From positions 196,854 to 260,853 of the forward strand of contig JBDLJH010000001.1 of assembly GCA_039714395.1 (NCBI GenBank): a stretch of 64,000 nucleotides of DNA, in the 5' to 3' direction. The position numbers and the translations under genes are program-made. Numbering within the stretch: position 1 is the first letter of the stretch; each line of letters starts with the position of its first letter. The stretch comes from JAPHSX01 sp039714395 (lineage in GTDB: Bacteria > Pseudomonadota > Gammaproteobacteria > Thiohalomonadales > Thiohalomonadaceae). Positions 18,822 to 27,300 of this stretch are shown one piece after another. Below the pieces are notes generated by a model, which saw only the letters and a list, made by a program, of their open reading frames with translations, did no database searches and was not told the DNA's origin.

Positions 18822-19625
18822 ATGTCAGAGAGTGAATACAGCCAGCGCTTCGGCGGTATCCAGCGCCTTTATGGCACGCAAGGTGCCGAGGCGATCCGTC
18901 ACAGCCACATCTGTGTTATAGGTATCGGAGGTGTTGGTTCCTGGGTGGTGGAGGCGCTGGCGCGCAGTGGTGTCGGTGCTATTACCTTTATTGACCACGA
19001 TGACATTGCCAGTAGCAACACCAACCGTCAGCTGCACACCCTGGTCGATACCTATGAGCGTTCAAAGTCAGAGGTAATGGCCGAGCGGGTGCGGGCAATT
19101 AATCCCGAGTGCCAGGTCAACGCCATCGACGACTTGCTGAGCGACACTAATATTGAGAAATATATCGGTGGTGGCTTTGATTTTGTCATTGATGCTATCG
19201 ACTCTATTCGCCAGAAAGCGGCACTTATTCACTACTGTAAACGTAACAAGATCCCCATTATCACCACCGGCGGGGCGGGGGGCATGAGTGACCCCACACG
19301 TATTGAGATCAAAGATCTGAATAAGACCTACAATGATCCGCTGGCAGCTAATGTACGACAGCGTCTGCGAAGTCACCACGGTTTTAGTAAGAACCCACAA
19401 CGCCGTTTTGGTGTGGATTGTGTCTTCTCTGCTGAGCAAAACCTCTATCCCAAGGCCGACGGTACAGTGTGCCAGCGCAAGCCGGGAGTGAAGGGGGTCA
19501 CGCTGGACTGTAACCTGGGCTATGGATCGGCCACCTTCGTTACCGCCACCTTCGGTTTCGTGGCGGTGTCACGGGTGCTGCAAAAACTGATCGAAAGACA
19601 ACAGCGCAGTACCGCGCAGGATTAA
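18822..19625 (+). CDS. tcdA: tRNA threonylcarbamoyladenosine dehydratase
   Basis: A 267-residue E1-like (ThiF/MoeB family) enzyme. The nucleotide-binding loop Gly-Ile-Gly-Gly-Val-Gly-Ser-Trp is at residues 34-41, followed by Ile-Asp-His-Asp-Asp; Asn-Thr-Asn-Arg-Gln and Asp-Ala-Ile-Asp further on are typical of TcdA (CsdL/YgdL). TcdA uses ATP to cyclise t6A37 into ct6A in tRNAs that read ANN codons. A TTG four codons upstream keeps the frame open, but the ATG at 18822 matches the family start. The next gene begins two bases after its stop. Confidence 0.93.
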   Translation: MSESEYSQRFGGIQRLYGTQGAEAIRHSHICVIGIGGVGSWVVEALARSGVGAITFIDHDDIASSNTNRQLHTLVDTYERSKSEVMAERVRAINPECQVNAIDDLLSDTNIEKYIGGGFDFVIDAIDSIRQKAALIHYCKRNKIPIITTGGAGGMSDPTRIEIKDLNKTYNDPLAANVRQRLRSHHGFSKNPQRRFGVDCVFSAEQNLYPKADGTVCQRKPGVKGVTLDCNLGYGSATFVTATFGFVAVSRVLQKLIERQQRSTAQD

Positions 19626-19627
19626 AC

Positions 19628-20590
19628 ATGGGCAGTGGATTGCAGAACAAAGAGATCACGATCGGTATTAGTAGTTGTCTGTTGGGGCAGGCAGTACGAT
19701 ACGATGGCCGCCATCAATTTGACCCGTATATCAACGGCACTTTAAAAGAGCTCTTCGATTTTGTTCCGGTCTGCCCTGAGGTGGCTATCGGTTTGCCGGT
19801 GCCTCGTCCGCCGATCCATTTGGTGCGCCGCGATGATAAAGTTTCCGTGTTGGGTGTGGAGGATAAATCCACCGATGTCACCGAGGCGCTGCATGCCTAT
19901 GGCAAGAGAATGGGTGATGAGCTGGAGATAATTAGCGGCTATATCTTTAAAAGTTCATCGCCCAGTTGCGGCATGGAACAGGTCAGGGTTTATGACGAGG
20001 CAGGGAGTCCCGTGGGAACCGCTGCAGGAGCCTTTGCCTACAGCCTTATGAAAAAGTTGCCACTGCTTCCGGTGGAAGAAGAGGTGCGACTGGGTGATAC
20101 GCGTTTGCGTGAGAATTTTATCATGCGGGTCTTCGTCTACCACCGCTGGAAGCAGATGCTGGCAACAGGACTATGCATTGAAAGTTTGCAGGAGTTTCAT
20201 GCCGATCATCAATACCTGATGATGGCACACAGTCCGTCCACCTATGAACGTATGGGGCAGATGCTTACGGACATTAATGCCGATGAGGTGAAGGTGGTCT
20301 CCTGTCTCTATATGGAAGAGTTGATGATGGCGCTGAAGCGCCCAGCTACACGCGGGCAGCACGTTGAGGTGTTGCAGCAGCTGTTGGCCCATTTTAGTGG
20401 GAGGCTGGGGAGTGATGACAAGGCGGAAATGGTGGTTGTGATTAAACAGTATGGGGAGGGTGTGGTGCCGCTGATTGTGCCTATTACCCTGTTGAAACAT
20501 CACCTGCGTCGCCACCCGGACGCAAGCATCGAACGGCAGGTCTATCTTTCACCACACCCTGGCGAACTGATGTTGAGTAATCAGGCTTAA
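19628..20590 (+). CDS. DUF523/DUF1722 (YbgA-like) protein
   Basis: A 320-residue two-domain protein. The N-terminal DUF523 domain (about residues 8-150) begins Gly-Ile-Ser-Ser-Cys-Leu-Leu-Gly and contains further conserved cysteines (Cys-Pro-Glu, and Ser-Pro-Ser-Cys-Gly), suited to a metal or Fe-S site. The C-terminal DUF1722 domain (about 190-305) is helical, with His-Ser-Pro-Ser-Thr-Tyr and the family's ending. E. coli YbgA corresponds to DUF1722. Some members are implicated in DNA repair or thiouridine metabolism; the role is not settled. It is two bases downstream of tcdA and probably in its operon. Confidence 0.87.
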   Translation: MGSGLQNKEITIGISSCLLGQAVRYDGRHQFDPYINGTLKELFDFVPVCPEVAIGLPVPRPPIHLVRRDDKVSVLGVEDKSTDVTEALHAYGKRMGDELEIISGYIFKSSSPSCGMEQVRVYDEAGSPVGTAAGAFAYSLMKKLPLLPVEEEVRLGDTRLRENFIMRVFVYHRWKQMLATGLCIESLQEFHADHQYLMMAHSPSTYERMGQMLTDINADEVKVVSCLYMEELMMALKRPATRGQHVEVLQQLLAHFSGRLGSDDKAEMVVVIKQYGEGVVPLIVPITLLKHHLRRHPDASIERQVYLSPHPGELMLSNQA

Positions 20591-20603
20591 GGGTTTCTCG
20601 TCT

Positions 20604-21302
20604 ATGTCGGAAATACGACTCGATAAATACCTTTGTCACGCCACTGGCCTGACCCGTTCACAGGCGCACAAGATCGTACGTCGCCGCGAGGTGACGGTGG
20701 ACGGTGAGGAGGTACGCAATCCTGCCCTGCGTATTACCAGCGATAGTAAGGTGGAGTGGCAGGGACGAAGCATCATGCTTAGCGGGCCTCGCTATTTTAT
20801 GATGAATAAACCTGCCGGTGTGGTCAGTGCCACACTCGATGCACAACACACCACGGTGATCGACCTGCTGGACGAGGCCAACCCCAAGGGTTTGCATGCA
20901 GCGGGACGGCTGGATATCGATACCACCGGTCTGGTGCTGATTAGCGATGATGGGGAGTGGACGCATCGCATCACCTCTCCCCGGCACAAGTGCGAAAAGA
21001 GTTACCTCGTAATCTTGTCCGAAACGCTGGATGAGTCGCTGATAGATATTTTTGCCGCCGGAATAGAACTGCACAACGAAAAGGGCAAGACCAAACCGGC
21101 GATGCTGGAGATCCTCTCACCCACCGAGGCGCGCATTATTATCAGTGAGGGAAAGTACCACCAGGTGAAGCGGATGTTTGCCGCTAGCGGTAATCATGTG
21201 GTGGCACTGCACCGTGAACGTATCGGTGCTCTGGGTCTGGATGACGATTTAGCCGAGGGGGAGTTCCGTCCCCTCAGCGAGGAAGAGATCGCGCTTTTCT
21301 AG
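20604..21302 (+). CDS. rsuA: 16S rRNA pseudouridine-516 synthase
   Basis: A 232-residue RsuA-family pseudouridine synthase: N-terminal S4 RNA-binding domain (residues 4-50), then the catalytic domain with Gly-Arg-Leu-Asp-Ile-Asp-Thr-Thr-Gly-Leu (Asp104 is the nucleophile). Tyr-His-Gln-Val-Lys-Arg-Met-Phe-Ala-Ala and His-Arg-Glu-Arg-Ile-Gly near the end agree closely with E. coli RsuA, which modifies U516 of 16S rRNA. It follows the DUF523 gene by 13 bases and converges on the DUF2058 gene. Confidence 0.93.
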   Translation: MSEIRLDKYLCHATGLTRSQAHKIVRRREVTVDGEEVRNPALRITSDSKVEWQGRSIMLSGPRYFMMNKPAGVVSATLDAQHTTVIDLLDEANPKGLHAAGRLDIDTTGLVLISDDGEWTHRITSPRHKCEKSYLVILSETLDESLIDIFAAGIELHNEKGKTKPAMLEILSPTEARIIISEGKYHQVKRMFAASGNHVVALHRERIGALGLDDDLAEGEFRPLSEEEIALF

Positions 21303-21309
21303 ACGTGGC

Positions 21310-21843
21310 TTACCACATCAGATCGTCGGGCACCTCAAAGTCGGCATAGGGGTCGTCCTCGTCAGGTATCTCAGTGGGCTGGTTGCTGAGGATTTGTGTG
21401 CTCTCGTCACGCTGCTGAATCTTTTCGGCCACCAGAGTGGGGATTAGTTCGTACTGCGCATCCAGTTTAATGATGCAAAGGCGGCCATTGCTTAGCTGTT
21501 TCTGCTGTGCCTCGGTAACGTAAAGATTCTTTACCAGTGATCCATCGGTAAAACTATAGGCGATGTCACCTTTGTCGGTGGATTGACGGTTCATCTCAAT
21601 AAGCTGGCGCACCTGTGCGGTAAGCGCCTTGCGCTCCGCCTCATCTTTGCGCTGTTGGTTGAGCTGGCGATCTCGTTCTACCTTCTCGGTCTGTGCCTGC
21701 TGCGCAGCAACCTTTGCTTCATCTACGGTCTCTATTTTGTTCTTCTGCTTCTGTTTGACCTGCTTGTGTTTGGTCTTCTCAATTTTTTTCGCCTTCTTCT
21801 GATCAATGAGACCGGCCTTAAGCAGTTGATCCTGTAGTGACAT
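21310..21843 (-). CDS. DUF2058 (YaiL-like) nucleoprotein
   Basis: A 177-residue protein starting Met-Ser-Leu-Gln-Asp-Gln-Leu-Leu-Lys-Ala-Gly-Leu, typical of DUF2058. A long Lys/Gln-rich coiled-coil segment (residues 15-90) is followed by a small globular domain and an acidic tail. E. coli YaiL is described only as nucleoprotein/polynucleotide-associated. The gene stands alone and converges with rsuA, with 7 bases between the stops. Confidence 0.88.
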   Translation of the reverse strand: MSLQDQLLKAGLIDQKKAKKIEKTKHKQVKQKQKNKIETVDEAKVAAQQAQTEKVERDRQLNQQRKDEAERKALTAQVRQLIEMNRQSTDKGDIAYSFTDGSLVKNLYVTEAQQKQLSNGRLCIIKLDAQYELIPTLVAEKIQQRDESTQILSNQPTEIPDEDDPYADFEVPDDLMW

Positions 21844-21962
21844 GGGTTACTCCGGATGGATGTAAGGATACTGGAGGGCTGATGTTACCAAATCGTATCG
21901 CTGTGAAGAACCGCTGTATTCGGTTTAGCCCTTGCTAGCAAGACAATTCCTCCCCTTCCACA

Positions 21963-21990
21963 TTGACAACGGGCCAGGGTCGGTTAGGTT
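21963..21990 (+). promoter_or_regulatory. Candidate promoter of the HPF-cold shock gene
   Basis: A perfect TTGACA (21963-21968), 16-base spacer and TAGGTT (21985-21990). The -10 box is weak, and no computation supports it. Confidence 0.35.
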
Positions 21991-22017
21991 TGTAGGAGTT
22001 GCAGAGGAGGGAAAGAG

Positions 22018-22584
22018 ATGAAACTGCCACTACAGATCACCTTTCGTCATATGGAGCGTTCCGAGGCACTTGAGGCGGATATCCGCGAAAAGGCCGGGAA
22101 GCTGGATCAGTACTGTGACCAGATCATGGCCTGCCGGGTGGTGGTCGATGAGCCTCACCAGCACCACCTTCAGGGGAACCTCTATCGCATCAGTGTTGAC
22201 CTTACGGTTCCCGGTGGCGAGATCGTTGCCAGCCGTGAGTCGGACCAGCAGCATGCTCACGAAGATGCCTATGTGGCCAGCCGAGATGCCTTTGATGCGG
22301 TACAACGCCGTCTGGAGGACTACGTGCGGCGCAGCAAGAACAAGGTGAAGATGCACGAGGCACCTCCGCACGGTCGTGTGGCCAAGTTGATGCGTGAGGA
22401 GGGCTACGGTTTTATTGAAAGCTTCGATGGCACCGAGGTCTATTTTCATCGCAACAGTGTGCTGCACAACGCCTTCGACTCGTTGGAGATAGGCAACGAG
22501 GTGCGTTTCTCGGAAGAGATGGGGGAGGAGGGGCCGCAGGCGAGCAGCGTGGCCCTCATCGGCAAGCACCACATCGTCGAGTAG
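22018..22584 (+). CDS. HPF/RaiA-like ribosome factor fused to a cold-shock domain
   Basis: A 188-residue protein with two domains. Residues 1-105 resemble the hibernation-promoting factor/RaiA fold (Ile-Thr-Phe-Arg-His-Met-Glu-Arg-Ser-Glu-Ala-Leu at the start, a charged helix at 85-105). Residues 121-185 form a cold-shock domain: Gly-Arg-Val-Ala-Lys-Leu, Gly-Tyr-Gly-Phe-Ile-Glu (RNP1-like) and Val-Tyr-Phe-His-Arg-Asn-Ser-Val-Leu (RNP2-like). HPF-type proteins bind the 30S mRNA channel in resting cells; cold-shock domains bind single-stranded RNA. GAGGAGG lies 8 bases before the ATG. Fusions of this type occur in other Proteobacteria but their role is not settled. Confidence 0.87.
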   Translation: MKLPLQITFRHMERSEALEADIREKAGKLDQYCDQIMACRVVVDEPHQHHLQGNLYRISVDLTVPGGEIVASRESDQQHAHEDAYVASRDAFDAVQRRLEDYVRRSKNKVKMHEAPPHGRVAKLMREEGYGFIESFDGTEVYFHRNSVLHNAFDSLEIGNEVRFSEEMGEEGPQASSVALIGKHHIVE

Positions 22585-22610
22585 CTTCTGCACCAGGGGC
22601 AGAGCCTGGC

Positions 22611-24008
22611 CTAGAGCTGCAGCAGATCCAGTGAGTCACCATAGCCCGGGGTGTAGAGCTCTACCGCCTCCTCACACAGGGAGTCTGCCAGTGCCTGACG
22701 TGCACTCTCTTCACCATGAATCAGTGCCAGTGGTGGGTGAGCGTTAAAGGCGCGATACCACTGTTGCAATCCTTCACGGTCGGCATGGGCGGAAAAGCCA
22801 CCGAGGGTATGGATGGTGGCATTTACCTCCACCTCCTCCCCCCACAGGTTAATGGTGCGGGCACCATCCACCAGTGCACGCCCCAGTGTCCCCTCCACCT
22901 GAAATCCAACCATTATGATGTGGCAGTTGTCGCGCCACACGTTGTGTTTGAGGTGGTGTCTGATACGACCGCCATCGCACATGCCACTGCCAGCGATCAT
23001 AATTGCCCCCGAGTGGATGCGGTTGATCTCCATTGACTCCTCGGCATAGCGGCTAATGTTCAGCCTAGGCAGCATGAAAGGGCTTTCACTTTCGCCCCAG
23101 AACCTTTTCGCCTCTTTGTCATAACAGTCGAGATGACGGCTGTAGATCTCCGTCGCCTCAATGGCCAATGGACTGTCGAGGAATACCTCCCAGCAGTCTA
23201 TTTTCCACTCGGTATAGTTGCGGGCAAAGGCATAGAGGGTGTCCTGGGTACGCCCTACCGCGAAGGAGGGGATGAGCACGTTTCCGTGGTCCCACTCGGC
23301 CTGTTGCAGGATCTCCGCCACTTCATCCCAGCTAGCCTGCCAGGGGGGGTGGCTGCGATCGCCGTAGGTGCTCTCCATGATCACCAGGTCGGCGTTCTTG
23401 ATGGTCGTCGGGTCGCGCATCACCGGTGCGCCTTTATGGCCGAGGTCTCCGCTGAAGACCAGTTTGCGCTTCACCCCATCATGCTGCAGCCACAGTTCGA
23501 CGATACTGGCACCAAGGATGTGGCCGGCATCGCGCAACCGCACGGCAATACCGGGGAGGATATCCCGCTTGCTGTCATAGGGCAGGGTGCTGAATTGCTG
23601 TAGAGCCGCCTCGGCATCATGCATGGTGTAGAGTGGTGGTCGTGACCTCTTCTTTCGGCCATGGCGCCGGTAATTATGCCTCTCCGCTTCCATCTCATGG
23701 ATGTGTGCGGCATCGCGCAGCATGATGCTGCAGAGGTCGAGCGTACCTTTATGGGTATAGATGGGGCCGCGGTAGCCTGTCTTTACCAGTAGAGGCAGGC
23801 GACCGCAGTGATCGAGATGGGCATGGGTCAGCACCACCGCATTGATCTCGGTGGGGTCAAAGGGGAGGGGGTCGTGGTTACGTGCTTCGTCAGCCGCTTG
23901 CCCCTGGATTAGTCCGCAATCGACTAGCAGGCGAGCCTTGCCTACCTTGATGAGAAAACAGGAGCCAGTCACCTCACCGGCAGCGCCCCAGAACTCCAGC
24001 TCTAACAT
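22611..24008 (-). CDS. Beta-CASP MBL-fold RNA hydrolase
   Basis: A 465-residue metallo-beta-lactamase-fold protein with the dinuclear zinc motif His62-Ala-His64-Leu-Asp66-His67 and Asp-Ala-Gly-His, Ser-Gly-Asp-Leu-Gly later. The inserted beta-CASP domain and the C-terminal His-Ala-Asp-Arg plus Ile-His-Gly-Glu complete the set typical of the YSH1/CPSF73-like bacterial enzymes. Members are exo- or endoribonucleases acting in RNA turnover. It is about 70 bases past a HAD gene remnant and convergent with the HPF fusion gene. Confidence 0.92.
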   Translation of the reverse strand: MLELEFWGAAGEVTGSCFLIKVGKARLLVDCGLIQGQAADEARNHDPLPFDPTEINAVVLTHAHLDHCGRLPLLVKTGYRGPIYTHKGTLDLCSIMLRDAAHIHEMEAERHNYRRHGRKKRSRPPLYTMHDAEAALQQFSTLPYDSKRDILPGIAVRLRDAGHILGASIVELWLQHDGVKRKLVFSGDLGHKGAPVMRDPTTIKNADLVIMESTYGDRSHPPWQASWDEVAEILQQAEWDHGNVLIPSFAVGRTQDTLYAFARNYTEWKIDCWEVFLDSPLAIEATEIYSRHLDCYDKEAKRFWGESESPFMLPRLNISRYAEESMEINRIHSGAIMIAGSGMCDGGRIRHHLKHNVWRDNCHIIMVGFQVEGTLGRALVDGARTINLWGEEVEVNATIHTLGGFSAHADREGLQQWYRAFNAHPPLALIHGEESARQALADSLCEEAVELYTPGYGDSLDLLQL

Positions 24009-24077
24009 TGTTGGTCATGCTCCCCTTATAGAAGACATACTCAATATTTAGAGTATACGTTTAGTTAGATTAAGTAT

Positions 24078-24302
24078 TCATCCAGGGTTCAGTAAGCAGC
24101 CTCGTATGATTTTTATATAGTATGGCGTGAAGGCCCTGAGCTCATCCATCGCTATGCCTGTTAGCCATGTGGCCCGTTTGCCCGCAGCGTGCGATAGTTC
24201 TGTGAAGGTAAGGCGAAACCCCTCATCGGCGATTACCCCACCGTAATCGAACAGGATGCAGTATGTCGCTTGTGGGATAACGGAGTTATGGGTGGGTAAC
24301 AC
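24078..24302 (-). pseudogene. HAD-superfamily hydrolase remnant (N-terminal piece)
   Basis: A 74-residue frame with a GTG start, beginning five bases after the stop of the large sensor gene. It contains Ile-Leu-Phe-Asp-Tyr-Gly-Gly-Val-Ile-Ala-Asp-Glu-Gly-Phe, a recognisable variant of HAD motif I (first Asp kept), then the start of a helical cap. It then stops, while HAD hydrolases run 200 or more residues with motifs II-IV; nothing after it restores them. It is most likely the 5' end of a gene lost by deletion. A short functional peptide cannot be excluded. Confidence 0.55.
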
Positions 24303-24306
24303 TGGG

Positions 24307-27300
24307 TCACTTGAGCTGACTCTCTTTATGTTTAAGTTTGTTCAGGCTGTCCAAGACACAGTTTCGAAGCCTTTTTAGCTCTACGATAGTTGTTTGTAGA
24401 GGTTCGCTATCACCATTGGTAAGGAGTTCGGCGGTCTGCTTGATGAGGTTGTGTACATACTGGTGATTAGCCACCATATGGCTAAATTCAGACTGTTTTC
24501 CATAGCGTTCATCACCCTCATTATCCAGCCATTTTCCGAATTTACAGTGGTGAGCATCATCGAAATTGATCGGTAACATAGAAGGGGCTTTCTGCTCGAG
24601 CGCGTTCAGTACTCTTCCTACCCATCGATGGTGTTCCACGGCCATGACCAGGAGTGAAAAATCAGTATCGTTCTGACTTATCCCTCCAGCTTGCTTCCAC
24701 TCTAGTGGGATCTGGAAATTATTTATCCATACAGGCAGTTGCTCGGCAGGCATCGAACGGGCAATACCGTACCCCTGGGCAATGTCGCAGCCCAGATTCA
24801 ACAGCAAGGTACCGTGTTGTACAGATTCCACACCTTCGGCGACCGGGGTGCGGTTAAAAGCGTGGGCCAGTCCAAGTATGCCTTCAGTGATAGCCAGGTC
24901 ATCCGGGTCGTCGAGCAGATCGCGCACGAAGCTCTGATCAATCTTCAGCACAGCAGCCGGCAGACGTTTCAGATAGGTCAATGAGGAGTAGCCGGTACCG
25001 AAATCGTCCAGGGCAAATTGAATGCCCAGCTTTTTGCACTCATCCATGATTCGACTGATATGTCCGATATCGTGAAGGGCCGTAGATTCAAGGATCTCCA
25101 GTTCCAGCTGTTCGGCTGGAACATCATTAAACTCGTTCAACAGGCTCTTTAGTGCGGCGACAAAGTGGTGGTTCTTTAGCTGCTGCGCATCGACATTAAC
25201 GCTGACCTTCATCTCTAGCCCCTCGGCTTGCCATGCCTGTATCTGGGTGAGGGCCTGATGTAATACCCAGTTGCCTATCTCGACAATGAGTGGAGTCTGC
25301 TCTATGGAAGGTAGAAATACGGCCGGCTCAAGCAGCCCTCTGTGTGGATGCTGCCAGCGGATCAGGGCCTCTACGCCAACCACTTCTCCCGTTCGCATGT
25401 TGACCTTGGGCTGGTAGAACAGACGAAGCTGTTTTTTGGCCAGTGCCACCTCGATCTCCTGCTGCATAGCATGTGTAGCGGTTGCTTTCTGCTCCTCGCT
25501 GGCATCGAAGAAGCTGTAACGATTCTTACCCTGACGTTTGGCGACATACATCGCCTGATCCGCATGGCGCAGCAAGATGTCGGGTTCACCTTCATTGAGT
25601 GGATAGAGGGCGATGCCGATACTGGCAGAAATGGTGACGGTCATATACGACAGCTTATAGGGTTGGGCGATGGCTTGTAGAATACGTTCCAGTGCCTGTT
25701 CCAGTTCATCAATACTGCTCAGGTCAGGCATCAACAAAACAAATTCATCACCTCCCAGACGCGCCACCGTATCTCCGGTGCGCATTGAACTCTGGAGTCG
25801 TTCGGCCACTTCAATGAGTACCTGATCACCAGCCTTGTGACCATGTGTATCGTTAATAGGTTTGAAGCCATCCAGATCGAGATAACAGATTGCTACCAGT
25901 TTTTTGTTACGTTTTGCCTGAGTGAGTGCCTGTTGCATACGATCGCGCAACAATAGCCGATTCGGTAAACCCGTCAGGGCGTCGTTATAGGCAATCCGCT
26001 CCAGCTCGGCCGCATGCTCTTTAAGGTAAGTTATATCGTAAAAGACGGCCACATAGTGTTGTACCTTGCCGGCTTCGTCGCGTACCGCATCGATACTGAG
26101 CCGCTCGGAGTAGACTTCCCCCGATTTTCTACGGTTCCATATCTCTCCATGCCAGTTGCCGGTTGTTTGCAATATCTGCCACATCTCCGCATAGAATTCA
26201 GGGGGTTGTGCACCGGAACCGAAGATGTTTGGATTCTTACCAATGACCTCTTTGCGTGAATAGCCGGTGAGTTTGAGACAGGCGGGGTTGACGTTGACGA
26301 TACGATTGCTCGCATCGGTGATAACGATGCCCTCCTGAGAGTGGGCAAAAACGCTAGCGGCGAGGCGCAGTTGTTCTTGTGCTGTCTTCTGCTCAGTAAT
26401 ATCTTCTACGATACCGTCAATTATGATCTGGTTATCGACCTCATTCCTGACAGGATGTGAGGAGACATGAATAGTGCGTTCATCACCATCGGGGTGGATA
26501 AAGCGTACATCAAATTGAACAAAATCGGCCTTACCCTCAATTTGCTGGGTGATATAGGATTGTGCCTGTAGTACATCCTCTGGTAACCAGTTCACCTGCT
26601 CTGCCCAGGACTTGCCCAGTACCTCATCTTTTGAAAGGCCAAACAGTGAGGCTATCCCATCACTCACATAGGTCAATTTACCCGACAGTGCCTGATGGCT
26701 GTAGATAACGAATTTGTCACCAATATCATCTACCAGACGTTGATATTTCGACTGGCTTTGTTGTAGCGCCAATTCGGTCTGCTTGCGTTCGGTGATATCA
26801 GAGTGGGTACCGATAAAGCGCAGGGGGTACCCCTTTTCATCACGTGCAACAACTTTCCCCCTGCCGCGTATCCACATGTAGTCGCCGTCCTTGCGCAGGA
26901 ACCTGAATTCGATATCAAAGGACTTGCTCTCCCCCGCATAATGCTGCTCAGTAGCAAATAGTGCCATCCGGACATCATCGGGATGGAGCCGCTTCTGCCA
27001 CTCCTCAAATGAACTTGGGAACTCATTGGGCTGATAACCGGCCATGGTGTAGTAACGGGAATCAAAAACAACAGTATTGTTGACTAAATCCCAATCCCAT
27101 ATTCCGTCATTGGCCACAGACATCGCCAGCTCAAAACGTTGTTCGCTCTCTTTAAGCGCCTGTTCAACCTCCCTGCGGGCGGTAATGTTCTCTTTAACTG
27201 CTACATAGTGGGTGGTTTTCCCTGTCTCATCCTTCACCGGCGAGATGGCGGCGAACTCCCAGTAGAGCGAACCGTCCTTGCGTTTGTTGTGCAGTTCGCC

